From: Isoperla grammatica
Taxonomy: Eukaryota; Arthropoda; Insecta; Plecoptera; Perlodidae
Reading direction: 5' to 3'
Assembly (NCBI GenBank): GCA_945910005.1
Contig: OX246743.1
Location: 38,929,461 to 38,993,460 of the forward strand
Length of the DNA stretch: 64,000 nt
Part shown: piece after piece, positions 11,794 through 23,875 of the stretch
How the letters are laid out: every line of letters starts with the position of its first letter
Position numbering within the stretch: the first letter of the stretch is position 1
The notes under the pieces: generated by a model
The model's database searches: none
What the model was told of the DNA's origin: nothing
The model's input: only the letters and a program-made list of their open reading frames with translations
Program-made: the position numbers and the translations under genes

Positions 11794-13283
11794 GTTCCAT
11801 GTTACTAGCAACGGATGTTTAGTGCATTTCTGTACGCGGACATCAAGTGCTACCTGTCTTGTACCTCTGGAATTGCCAACGCTATTTGTTCGCCTGATAA
11901 TATACTACCGTTCCCACTACCTTAATACATATGCAAATGAACAACCACACAAAGTAAGGATACATCAAATTAACAAAACATGTCATCATTTCGGAAGTAG
12001 TTTGGTATAGCCAGAATCGATAAAGAAGTTTACTATTTGGGTGGGGGACTTTATCCACTATAGTATCGACTTATGACTTATTTCTGCTGTAGAAATAAAC
12101 ATAATACAAAAATATTACATTTTACGTTTATTTGCACACAAATATTTACATTAATTTAATTGATAATCATACAAAGAATTCTAAAACAAAACATGAAACA
12201 CTAAACTAAAACAAATATAGAAACTCCATTTTAAAATACATATTTTCGACTTATTTCTGCTATAAAAATAAACATAATACAAAAACATTACATTTTACGT
12301 TTATTTAAACACAAATATTTACATTTATTGCATTGATAATAATACAAAGCATTCCAAAACAAAAAAAGAAACACTTAAATAAAACAAAAATAGAAATTCC
12401 ATTACAAAATAATATAGATTCTCAGCCCAAAGAGTTTAAAGGATGGGTTGAATTTGTTAGTGTACATATTCTATACTCTTACAAATCGTGAGATTGGGAG
12501 CAGCTCGGCAGATAAGCTTTCAGAATGTGACATCTTCAGTGTTGCTTAAAGCTTTCTACTACTGTATAGGTTATCACTGACCAAAATAAAATATTTACTG
12601 CACTTATTGGCAATAACTTCAGTGGTAGCATTAGGCACAAGGTCGAATAAGCATTTTTGCCAAACGTGTTCAGAATTATTTTCGGTGCATTTTCTTTCAA
12701 GCATTTAGTACAGTCTTGGTCATTTTAACAAAAGTATTACAACGTTATACACAACCATCCTGAGAGTTATACTTTATTGATCAAAACAAATACCAAATCT
12801 TACATCTACTTGTGATGATGCGTCATATGATATAGTGGAGAACATAGTTCGGGTCAAACAATACGACTGCTCGATATTGATTGAAGAATTTCCACCTTAC
12901 ATTCAGTGTACAACAGGTCTAAACTTATATCTACAATTAATTTTGCAGAACAATAAATGAATGCAAGGAGACTCTGAAACGTGGTTAGAATTCGTTTCAC
13001 AACAACCTTATAAACGGTTACATCATAGCTGAGTTAGGCATTGTCCCACCAAATGTCGGTATTTGAAACAGTCATTTGCTGATTTGTTCAGACTAACTCA
13101 TCTATGATGTTGGCATTCACAAGGTTGCAGTTGTGAAACACTAAATGGGTGAGTCATGACGACATCATAGTTGAGTTAGTCATTGTCCCACCAAAGATCA
13201 CTATTTGAAACAGCCGCCCGCTGATTGGCTCAGAGTAACTCATCTATGACGTCGGCATTCATAAGGTACTGCAGGGTGAAACA
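11794..13283. other. spacer between units C and D
   Basis: Contains a roughly 175-bp block present twice in tandem (about 12076-12246 and 12247-12420), each with a minus-strand AATAAA signal. Two copies of the conserved downstream block precede unit D's stop (about 13015-13110 and 13156-13256). No gene seen. Confidence 0.5.
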
Positions 13284-14670
13284 CTAAATGGGTGAGTCAT
13301 GATGTCTATTTAGATGACTACTTACGGCCTCCTTTTTTTTCGACCTAAACGGACAGTTGAGATGGCTGCATCCAAACTGACCACACACATACTTAATGTG
13401 ATGTTTCAAATGCTTAATGTCTGAGAATACAACTTCACACTTAGTGCACCGCAATGGCTTGTTACACATTTTTTTCCGGTGTCTATCTAGCACCCATTTC
13501 TTTTCGTAAATAACAAAACATTTCTTGCATTGACTTACCCATCGGTAGAGACAGTAGTTTTTCGCAATAGCGATTAATGCGACAAGTCTAAGGTTTCAGC
13601 GAAATCACAATTTCTTTACAAATTATGAAAATATAGTTCTTTTAATAATAAAATAATTACTGCGAATTTTTGCGAAAACCAACAATTCAAGCGAAACACC
13701 CCTTTAATAGCGAAATCGAGGTTTGAATGCGAATTTAAAGCGAAATTGGCTAATACTGTCTTTATATACATACTTTTGGGGCGAGTTGTACAAGTAAAAA
13801 TGCAGAACGTAAGTTTGTGTTGCCATTCAAATGGTAGCTCCTGTACTTTTTTTAGACTGGTCAAGAAGTGCAGTTTGTAGTGAGGGCGGAAGGGGGTGTC
13901 TACTGTCTTTTAATTGTCTTAATTTGCAGTAGGATATGTCTTTAAACCTAATAATAGTTAATTAATTACTATGTATGTATTCATTTGCAATTAAAAACTT
14001 ATTATCTAAAATATATCATTCATAAAGTATTTTATTTGTATGTCTTGTAAAAAACGTGATTCCTTCGATCCTAAGCTGTATTAATCTATTTTCATTACTG
14101 CGAAATAACAGCGAAAATATAAAGCATTAATGCTACGGAAATGCGAAATTTCAAAACATTAATGCGAAAATTTTGGGACTTTAATGCGAAAAACTACTGC
14201 CTCTACCCATCGGTCTCTGCACCCTCTCTCGTGAGCTCTAAGATCCTGAATGCGCAAAAATGTCTTTCCACATGATTGACACTTATTTACGTTTGATCCA
14301 TCGCACACTCGAAGATGGCTCCTTAGATCGCACATCAGGTAGAAAGACATTTTGCATAATGGACACGTCGGTGTTTCATTACATTCATACAACACGTGAT
14401 CTTCATACTTTCGTTTATTACTGAAGGGATGTTTGCAAGTCGCACATTCATATTTGGGATTCTTTTTACAAATAAGTATGTGTTTGGCAAGATATCTCTG
14501 ATCGCAAAAGTTCTTTAGACAAATGTTGCACTTTGTGGAGTTTGAGGATTGTTGTTCCTCGAGGGTGAATTCCTCCGCGTGACTGAAACCGACTGAGATA
14601 AAGGGGAGCGGCTTCAACTCCTCCTCCTCCTCATCCTCCTCCTCCTCCTCCTTCTCATCAGCATAATCAT
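13284..14670 (-). pseudogene. unit D zinc-finger exon split by a hAT-type insertion
   Basis: Acceptor at 14671. The exon starts DYADEKEEEEE rather than with pure poly-Asp, then LKPLPFISVGFSHAEE and four CCHC fingers up to GCRDRWV. The frame then enters an inserted element and stops at 14159. The remaining three fingers (CKKC, CTKC, and a final C-x4-C finger) lie at 13284-13537. Without the insertion and one target duplication the two halves are in the same frame, so the insertion is the only lesion I see. Confidence 0.8.
13546..14205. mobile_element. nonautonomous hAT-family element, 660 bp
   Basis: Ends form inverted repeats of about 21 bp, TAGAGACAGTAGTTTTTCGCA at the left and its near-complement at the right. 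The element is flanked by an 8-bp direct repeat CCCATCGG (13538-13545 and 14206-14213). TAGAG ends and 8-bp target duplications are typical of hAT elements. The interior is rich in GCGAAA-type subterminal motifs and has no transposase frame. Confidence 0.88.
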
Positions 14671-14820
14671 CTGAAACACAACAATTTAATTAGTGGCGAA
14701 CACATCAACAACTTCGATAAAGTGTGAGGACAGTACAGCTACAATAAATGAACTCCAACACCACATACAGAAGTACTTCACTAGTATGTACTATATACTA
14801 TGCACTACTGTACTACTTAC

Positions 14821-14917
14821 AAGGCAGCGAGTGCACTGAAGCCAACAGCGTCGGCAGTTCCACCCTTAACTACACAGAATGCGCTCCACTTTTATGTGGC
14901 CCCCCTGCATGACGTCA
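14821..14917 (-). promoter_or_regulatory. unit D core promoter and leader mini-exon
   Basis: CRE at 14910-14917, TATA-like CATAAAAG at 14889-14896, and donor CCTT|GTAAGT at 14821, with a 150-bp intron. CRE-TATA spacing is 13 bp, as in units A, G and H. Confidence 0.58.
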
Positions 14918-16233
14918 GTTCCATGTTACTAGCCACGGGTGTTTAGTGCATTTCTGTACGCGGGCATCAACCCAACTTGTCTTGTACCTCTGGAACTGCC
15001 AACGCTATTTGTTCACCTGATAATATACGACCGTTCCCACTACCTTAATACATATGCAAATGAACAACCACACAAAAAAAGGATACATCAAATTAACAAA
15101 ACAGGTCATCATTTCGGAAGTAGTTTGGTATCGCCAGAATCGATAAAGAAGTTTACCATTTGGGCGGGGGACTTTATCCACTATAGTATAGACTTATGAC
15201 TTATTTCTGCTATACAAATAAACATAATACTAAATATTACATTTTAAAGTTTATTTGCACACAAATATTTACATTGAATTCATTGATAATCATACAAAGC
15301 ATTCCAAAACAAAACAAAACAAGAAATACTAAATTAAAACAAAAATAGAAATTCCATTTCAAAATATAGATTTTCGACTTATTTCTACTATAAAAATAAA
15401 CACAATACAAAAATATGACATTTTACGTTTATTTGCACACAAATATTAACATTTATTACATTGATAATCATACAAAGCATTCCAAAACAAAACAAGATTC
15501 ACTAAGCTAAAACAAAAATAGAAATTCCATTACAAAAAAAGATTCTCAGCCCAAAGAGTTAGAAGGATGGGTTAAATTTGTTAGTTTACATATTCTATAC
15601 TCTTTCAAATCGTGAGATTGGGAGCAACTCGGCAGATAAGCTTTCAGAATGTGACATCTTCAGTGTTGCTTGCAGCTTTCTACTACTGTATAGGTTATCA
15701 CTGACCAAAATAAAATATTTACTGCACTTATTGGCAATAACTTCAGTGGTAGCATTAGGCACAAGGTCAAGTAAGCATTTTTGCCAAACGTGTTAAGAAT
15801 TATTTTCGGTGCATTTTCTTTCAAGCATTTAGTACAGTCTTGGTCATTTTAACAAAAATATTACAATGCTATACACAACCATCCTGAGAGTTATACGTGG
15901 TTATACTCAACTGATAAAAACAAATACAAATCTTACATCTACTGGTGATGATGTGTCATGATAAAGTGGAAAACAAAGTCCATGTCAAACAATACAATTG
16001 CTCGATATAAGTATTGAAGAATTTCTACCTTACATTCAGCGTACAGGAGGTCTAAACTCATGCCTACAAATAATTTCCAGAACTATTAATTATTGCAAGA
16101 AGACTCTGAAAGATAGTTGTAATCAGTTCCACAGCAACTTCGTGGATGGTGACGTCATAGATGAGTTGGGCATTGTCCCACCAAATATCAGTATTTGAAA
16201 CAGCCACCCGCTGATTGGCTCAGACTAACTCAT
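14918..16233. other. spacer between units D and E
   Basis: Holds two tandem copies of the polyadenylation-type block (about 15196-15373 and 15374-15540) and ends in the conserved downstream block of unit E. No gene seen. Confidence 0.5.
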
Positions 16234-16240
16234 CTATGAA
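16147..16240. repeat. conserved downstream block with inverted CRE/GATGAGTT arms
   Basis: TGACGTCATAGATGAGTT at the left is mirrored by AACTCATCTATGAAGT at the right, with about 60 bp between that include CTGATTGGCT (an inverted CCAAT box). Related copies lie near the 3' end of each unit: about 4357-4454, 6820-6910, 9976-10070, 13015-13110, 13156-13256, 19134-19222, 21234-21328 and 23800-23900. In unit H the right arm is coding (DVIDELV stop). Confidence 0.6.
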
Positions 16241-16915
16241 GTAATGGGTGTGTCATATCGTGAATTAACATGTCTCCTTAGGTCGCTCTTTATTTTCGCC
16301 GTATAAGAACAGTTGTGACGACGGCATCCAAAATGGCCACACACTAATTTCATGTGACGTTGCAAACTAGCACCGTCAAGGAACACCTCTCCACACTTAA
16401 AGCATTGCAATGTCGCCTTACACCCGTTTATCAGGTGTCTATCTAATATCCATTTCTTTTCGTAAATAGCAAAACATTTCTTGCTTTGATTTACCCATCG
16501 CTCTCTGCAATCCCCTCTCTGGTGCGTTTTAAGATCCTGAATGCGCAAAAATGGTCTTCTACATATTTGACATCTCTTTACATTTGGTCTACAGCACAGT
16601 CACACTCGATGATGCCTTTTTAGATCATACATCAGATTGAAAGACATTTTGCAAAATGGACACGTCGGGGTTTCATTACATTCATACTTCACGTGGTCTT
16701 TATACTTTAGTTTACTACTGAAGGGATGTTTGCAAGTCGCACATTCGTATTTGGGATCATTTTTACAAATTTGTATGTGCTGGGCAAGATATTTCTGACT
16801 GCAAAAGTTTTTTAGACAAATGTTGCACGTTGTGGAGTCTGAGGATTGATGTGTCTTACGGGTGGATTCCTCGGCGTGACTGACGACAGCCGAGATAAGC
16901 GGAAGAGGCCACAAC

Positions 16916-16952
<37 letters not shown>
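16234..16952 (-). pseudogene. unit E zinc-finger exon with premature TGA
   Basis: Acceptor at 16953, about 12 Asp, ELWPLPLISAVVSHAEE, then seven finger positions as in unit B. A 6-bp in-frame insertion relative to unit B creates a TGA at 16600-16602 inside finger 3. Beyond it the frame stays open to 16234. The first Cys of finger 5 is also Ser, as in B. The promoter part is missing upstream of the leader, so this is probably a non-functional copy. Confidence 0.76.
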
Positions 16953-16953
<1 letters not shown>

Positions 16954-17110
16954 TGAAACACAACAATCAAACCAGTGACGACCACATAAACGTCTATGTT
17001 GATAGTGTAAGTACGGCACAGCTAAAATAAATGAACTCCAACACCACATGCAGACATACTTCACTAGTATGTACTATATACTATGTACCGGGTACTACTG
17101 TACTACTTAC

Positions 17111-17172
17111 AAGGCAGCGAGTACTCTGAAGCCAACAGCGTCGGCAGTTCCACCCTTACTACACAGAATGCA
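17111..17172 (-). promoter_or_regulatory. unit E leader mini-exon, promoter lost
   Basis: Leader and GTAAGT donor are conserved (intron 158 bp), but the CRE, C-run and TATA-like box are absent, replaced by the same unrelated sequence as in unit B. Confidence 0.5.
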
Positions 17173-19215
17173 ATGAGAGTATTTCTTGCACGTTATCCAT
17201 CTGACGATTGGTTTGAAAAACTCTCAATTTCTTCCTCTTCTCTAAATAAAAAATACATTGTTTTAGTTGTCTACCCAGTCAGTCATAAGAACTGATATTT
17301 AGTGGGGGTGGGGGACATTTATACATTTATGTTCAAGTCTTTTCATTTCTACTTATCCGTTATCCCGCCACAATGGTGACTTGGTAAAATAAATATAGTG
17401 CCAAAATTAATGCCAACACTGTTTTAAGGTACCATTGTTTTAAAAAAGGCACTTTTTGTAACCAGAGATATTTGTTCACAAATAAGCATATAGTAGATTA
17501 TTGTCAAATGGCGTTTTGACTCGTGAAGACATAACCAGGTTCCTGGCCCACTAACAATCCGAGACCCAAGTTGTATCGGTGGGACTCGTATACTGTTAGA
17601 AGACATTTTGATTTGGGAAATAGTTTGGTATCGGCATATCATTTATTTCGGCACTCACTTGTTTTGGTCGACTTTAAACTAGGTTGGAAGCCTGGATGCC
17701 ACGGATAAAAGTTAATAGCTCCCTAAACATTTCATATTATTCTGGCTATCATTTGAAAATATATTTTTTGTAATATAACAGATGACCAAACCTAGGAACA
17801 AAGAAAATGTTAAACTATTTTTGAGGCTCGATCAATAAAGGTATCCAAGATGGTAACGAAAATGTCGAACGTCTGGTCAAAAGTTAATTTTCATTCATCT
17901 TTAACATAATCAAAACTTATGTTAAAATGTTTGTGTTAAATTTATTGTCACGACTGCACACAATGATACACAACACATCACTATCTTCACTTTGCTATAA
18001 AACAAAAGAAGAATACTCCATTTATTACCATTTTACCATTTATTTGCATACAAAAATTTACATCTATGTATTTTATTGAAAATTAAACAAAAAGCATGCT
18101 AAAACAAAACAAGAACAACTGAACAGAAAGAGAAATAGAAATACAATTACAAAAAAGAAATTCTGCAGTTCTACTAAGTTATCGTATGGGTAGTGGGATG
18201 GGGGAGGGGTGTTAGGAAAGGCTGGATGAATTAGTTAGTGTACATATTCTACACTGTAACAAATCAAAAGATTGGGAGCGATTTGGCAGACAAGCAACAG
18301 AATGTGAAGCTTTTTACTACATATGTACAGCAAAGAGCAAAATAAAACACTTCCTGCAGTTATTGGTAGTAATTTCAGTGCTAGAAATAGCCACAGCGTC
18401 CAGTAAGCATTCATGCCTAAATTCTTGTGTGTTTAATATTATTTACAGTGTATCTTAGTAGCTATTAGTAGTTTGGCTTGTGTCTTTTATAAATAAGAGG
18501 TTATTTAACACAACTATACAATAATACAGAATTTTACAATGTTAAATTCAATCATCCATGAGAGCTACACACTAATGATTTAACACTTGCACATTTATAC
18601 GAGAATAAGTGTAATTATGGTATAACATATCACACATGTCATGAAAAACCAAAAATATGATGCCCAAATTATACAATATTCTTAGATAGTTGTCAATCTA
18701 ACTCCATGATCAGTCTTAGATCTTAAAATCCACTGTAATTTGACAATTCCATTTTAGGATCTTATAGAAGAAACAATACAGACTAAATAGCTAATACGTA
18801 ATTCCAAACATTGTGTTTGTATAATATTTTAAGAGTTGATACATTAATTGCAGTAATATATAACATTTTCTTAAATGTGTTAAACCACATAATATTTTAA
18901 TACAATGTGAAATTGGGTTGAGTGATAATGTAATTAGCAACTATATGTTTCATATTCCTTAAAATGGGTCAAAGAATAAATTTGCTCGATATAAGTATTG
19001 AAGAATATCTGAAAATGACTTCAACGTACATCAAGTCTAATAAATTGTCTACAATTATTTGTTTGCAGAACTATAAGTGATTGCAAGAAGCATATGAAAG
19101 GTGGTTTAAATTCGTTCCACAACAACATTGTGGATGGTGACTATAGATGAGTTAGGCATTGGCCCACCAAATGTCAGTATTTGAAACCGATACCCGCTGA
19201 TCAGCTAAGACGCAA
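17173..19215. repeat. spacer E-F, duplicate of spacer B-C
   Basis: Near-identical to 7986-10060, so it is part of the roughly 3.4-kb segmental duplication. No gene seen. Confidence 0.65.
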
Positions 19216-19864
19216 TTAGTTATGCCTTGCATTTTTATGTCTGCTCAAGAGGCTACTGGTTTTCGCCCTAAACGGACAGTTGAGATGGCTGCATCCAAAC
19301 TGACCACACACAAACTCCATGTGTTGTTGCAAACTCTTAACGTCTGAGAGTACTATTTCACACTTAGTGCACAGCAATGGCGTCTTACACCCGTTTTCCA
19401 GGTGTCTATCTAGCACCGATTTCTTTTCGTAAATAACAAAACATTTCTTGCATTGATTTACCCATCGCTCTCTGCACCCTCTCTCGTGAGCTCGAAGATT
19501 ATGAATGAGCAAAAATGTCATTCCACATGTTTGACACTTATTTACGTTTGGTCGACCGCACACTCGAAGATGGCTCCTTAGATCGCACATCAGGTTGAAA
19601 GACATTTTGCATAATGGACACGTCGGTGTTTCATTACATTCATACTTCACGTGATCTTTATACTTTAATTTAATACTGAAGGGATGTTTGCAAGTCTCAC
19701 ATTCGTATTTGGGACCATTTTTACAAATAAGTATGTGTCGGGCAAGATAAAAGTGATTGCAAAAGTTTTTTAGACAAATGTTGCACTTTGTGGATGGATG
19801 TGTCTTAGGGGTGGATTCCTCAGCGTGACTGACGACGGCTGCGATAACCGGGAGAGGCCACAAC

Positions 19865-19901
<37 letters not shown>
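19216..19901 (-). CDS. unit F zinc-finger exon, seven fingers, intact
   Basis: Acceptor ctctgtttcag at 19902, about 12 Asp, then ELWPLPVIAAVVSHAEE and 227 residues in total. Six CCHC fingers (CNIC, CETC, CPLC, CQTC, CKKC, CTKC) are followed by a final CSHLNC...HKNARH finger with a four-residue Cys-Cys spacing. This seven-finger set is the shared ground plan of the array: the other units match it from finger to finger, with insertions or losses. The frame is uninterrupted and the promoter is present, so it is a good candidate for a functional unit. Confidence 0.85.
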
Positions 19902-19902
<1 letters not shown>

Positions 19903-20052
19903 TGAAACAGAGCAATCAAATCAGTGACGACCACGTCAGCGTTATGGTTAAAAGTGTGAGGACAGCACAGCTACAATAAATAAACTCCAACCCCACATGC
20001 AGACGTACTACACTAGTATGTACTATATACTATGCACTACTGTACTACTTAC

Positions 20053-20152
20053 AATGCAGCGAGTACCCTGAAGCCAACAGTGTCGGCAGTTCCACCCTTA
20101 CCACACAGAATGCGCTCCACTTTTATGTGCCCCCCCCCCCCGCATGACGTCA
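20053..20152 (-). promoter_or_regulatory. unit F core promoter and leader mini-exon
   Basis: CRE at 20145-20152, TATA-like CATAAAAG at 20120-20127, and donor CATT|GTAAGT at 20053, with a 151-bp intron. The intervening C-run is longer than elsewhere, so CRE-TATA spacing is 17 bp rather than 13. Confidence 0.56.
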
Positions 20153-21358
20153 GGTCCATGCTACTAGCCACGGATGTTTAGTGCATTTCTGTAAGCGGAC
20201 ATCCAGCGCTAGCTGTCTTGTACCACTGGAACTGCCACGCTATTTTTTTGCCTGATAATATACTACCGTTCCCACTACCTTAATACATGTGCGTATAAAC
20301 TAGCAACCACACAAAGTAAGGGCAATAAGTTTCGATTTCAAATTAACAGAACAAGACAACATTTGGGAAACAGTTATCGTATCGGCAAAATCGATAAAGA
20401 AGTTTACCCTTTGGGTTAGGGACTTTATCCATCCATTCGAAAGTATCGACATATGACTTATTTCTGCTATAAAAATAAACACACATAACACAAAATATTA
20501 CATTTTACGTTTATTTGCACACAAATATTTACATCAATTAATTTCATTGATAATAATTATACAAATCATTCTAAAACCAAACTAGAAACACTTCACTAAA
20601 ACAAAAATAGAAATTCCAATACAAAATACAGATTCTCAGCCCAATGTGTAAGAAGGATGGGATGGATTTGTTGGTGTACATATCCTATACTGTTACAAAC
20701 CGGGAGATTGGGAGCGACTCGGCAGATAAGCTTTCAGAATGTGACATCTTCAGTGTTGCTTACAGCTTTCTACTACTGTATAGGTTATCACTGACCAAAA
20801 TAAAATACTTACTGCACTTATTGGCAATAACTCAGTGGTAGAATTAGGCACGAGGTCGAGTTAGCATTTTCCAAATGTGTTCAGAATTGTTTTTGGTGCT
20901 TTTTCTTTCAAGCATTTAGTACAGTCTTGGTCATTTGAACAAAAGTATTACAACGTTATACACAACCATCCTGAGAGTTATAGGCCTACTCTTTTGATCA
21001 AAACAAATAAAAAATCTTACATCTACTTGTGATGATGCGTCATATGATATAGTGGAGAACATAGTTCGGGTCAAACAATACGACTGCTCGATATAGATTG
21101 AAGAATTTCCACCTTACATTCAGCGTAGAACAGATCTAAACTTATATCTACAATTAATTTTGCAGAACTATAAATGATTGCAAGAAGACTCTGAAACGTG
21201 GTTAGAATTCGTTTCACAACAACCTTATAAACGGTGCCATCATAGCTGAGTTGTGCACTTTCCTACCAAATTATCGGTATTTGAAACAGCCACCCGTTGA
21301 TTGGCTCAGACTAACTATTCTATGACGTCGGCATTCATAAGGTTGCAGCTGTGAAACA
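20153..21358. other. spacer between units F and G
   Basis: One copy of the polyadenylation-type block (about 20460-20640) and the downstream block of unit G near 21234-21328. No gene seen. Confidence 0.5.
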
Positions 21359-22025
21359 CTAAATGGGTGTGTCATGAAGTGTATATAGATGTCTCCTCAA
21401 GGCGCTCTTTTTTTTCGACCTATACAAACAGTTGTGATAACTGCATCCAAACTGGCCACACACTAATTTCATGTGACGTTGCAAATAAGCACGATGTAGG
21501 AACACCTCTCCACACTTAGAGCATTGCAATGTTGCCTTACACCCGTTACTCAGGTGTCGATCTAATATCGATTTCTCTTCGTAGATAACAAAACATTTCT
21601 TGCATTTGTTATCTTGCTCTCCGCAAACCTCTCTCTCGTGCCTTCTAAGATCATAAATGCGCGTAAACGTCTTTCCACATGTTAGACACTTATTTTCATT
21701 TGGTCCACCGCACACTTGCAGATGGCTCCTTAGATCGCACATCAGGTCGAAAGACATTTTGCAAGATGGACACGTTGGTGTTTCATTACATTCATACTTC
21801 ACGTGATCCTTATACTTTAATTTATTTCTGAAGGGATGTTTGCAAGTCGCACATTTGTATTTAAGATTCTTTTTACAAATTTTTATGTGTTGGAAAAGAT
21901 ATCTCTCATTGCAAAAGTTCTTAAGACAAATGTTGCACTTTGTGGAGTTTGAGGATTGTTGTTCCTCGCGGATGGACCCCTCGGCGTGACTGACGATGGC
22001 TGAGATAAGCGGGAGAGGCCACAAC

Positions 22026-22083
<58 letters not shown>
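21359..22083 (-). CDS. unit G zinc-finger exon, seven fingers, intact
   Basis: Acceptor at 22084, about 19 Asp, ELWPLPLISAIVSHAEG, 240 residues. Fingers CNIC, CATC, CPSC, CLTC, CKKC and CSKC (CCHC) precede a final CSYHNC...HLYTLH finger. Same plan as unit F. No break seen, promoter present. The ATG frame of the same trinucleotide run encodes about 18 Met in a row and a short unrelated peptide, relevant to which transcript can make the finger protein. Confidence 0.85.
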
Positions 22084-22084
<1 letters not shown>

Positions 22085-22234
22085 TGAAACAGAGCAATCA
22101 AATCAGTGACGACCACGTCAGCGTCATAGTTAAAAGTGTGAGGACGGCACAGCTACGATAAATAAACTCCAACACCACAGGAAGACGTACTACACTAGTA
22201 TGTACTATATACTATGCACTACTGTACTACTTAC

Positions 22235-22330
22235 AAGGCAGCGAGTACCCTGAAGCCAACAGCGTCGGCAGTTCCACCCTTACCACACAGAATGCGCTCC
22301 ACTTTTATGTGGCCCCCCCGCATGACGTCA
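22235..22330 (-). promoter_or_regulatory. unit G core promoter and leader mini-exon
   Basis: CRE at 22323-22330, TATA-like CATAAAAG at 22302-22309, donor CCTT|GTAAGT at 22235, 151-bp intron. Essentially the consensus of the family. Confidence 0.6.
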
Positions 22331-23875
22331 GTTCCATGTTACTAGCAACGGATGTTTAGTGCATTTCTGTACGCGGACATCCAGCGCTACCAGTCTTGTA
22401 CCTCTGGAACTGCCAACGCTATTTGTTCGCCTGATTATAAACGACCGTATCCACTACCTTAATATATAAGCGTATAAACTAGCAACCACAAAAAAACAAA
22501 GATAGTCAGATTATTTCAAAGTCACTGAAGATGGGAAATAGTTTTATACCGGCATAGTCGATAAAGACGTGAACCCTTTGAAGAGGAGAAATTCTCTAGA
22601 CTCTAGTATTGGTATGTTATGTATTTCTGGATTCACCTGTTTTGGTCTATTTGGAAAACTCCTTATTTATAAAAATATTTGTTTAAATATATTTGTACAA
22701 ACTTTTTTGTAATATGAAGTGAAGAAAGATACGAACATTGAAAATGTTAAACTATTTTTGAGGCTCGATCTATAATGTTGAGCGTTGGTCATTATATGTC
22801 GTCAGAAATAAGGTAAGGCATTTTTATTGCCAAATATCTTTACATAATCAAAACATTTGTTAAGATGTTTGTGTTCAATGTATTGCCAAGACGACACACA
22901 ATGATATACCACTAACATCACGACCTCCACATTGTTGTAAAATAAACATATGATACAACATATCAAATTTTACATTATTTATTTGCACACAAATAATTTT
23001 ACAAAGCATTCTAAAACAAAATAAGAACAACTACACGGAAACACAAATAGAAATTACAATACAAAATATAGATTCTGCCGTCCAAAGTGTAGGAAGGACT
23101 GGATGAATTAGTTAGTGTATTTTACAATCAATTAGGAGATTTAAAGCAATTCAGCAGATAAGCTACAAATGTGATATCTTCAGTGATTTTTAAGCAAATT
23201 TTACTTTATATGTTATGTAATGAAACTAAATACTAACTGCATTTAATGGCAATAATATCAGTGGTAGAATTAGGTACAGGATCGAGTAAGCATTCTTGCC
23301 TAACGTGTTCAGAATTATTTTCAGTGTAGCCTACATAATCGTAGTACTTGTCTTCGTCATTTTAACACAAGTGTATACAATAATACCACATTCAACAACG
23401 TTATACACAACCAATTTGGAAATTATACTCTATTGATTCAAGTGATTAAAAAAGCTTACATCTTTGTATGATGATGTGTCACAATAAGGCTAAAAACAAA
23501 GGCCGTTGTCAACGCGAAGGCTATTAGATACAAACCGTACTGATATGAGATAAAGTGCAAATATGATATGCATATCATAAATGTAAAAAAAACACTTTAA
23601 ACACGTAACAAAATATGATGCTCGCATTTTACAATATTCTTAGATAGTTTTTTAAATACATATTTCTCAATCACAATTTCTCAATACATTCAGCATACAG
23701 TAAATCTAATAACTTGTCTACACGAAATTTCCAGAAGTATCAAGTGATTGCAAGAATCACCTGAAAGGTGGTTAGAATCGTTCAACCACTACCTTATAAA
23801 TGGTGACATCTAGGATGAGTTAGACATTGGCCATCACCAAATGTCAGTATTTAAAACAGCCACCCGCTGATTGGC
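22331..23875. other. spacer between units G and H
   Basis: More diverged than the other spacers. Minus-strand AATAAA-like signals occur near 22978-22984, and the downstream block of unit H begins near 23800. No gene seen. Confidence 0.45.

Noticed and set aside
13616..13864. 82-residue minus-strand frame inside the hAT-type element
   Set aside because: Chance frame in A/T-rich element interior with no transposase motif.
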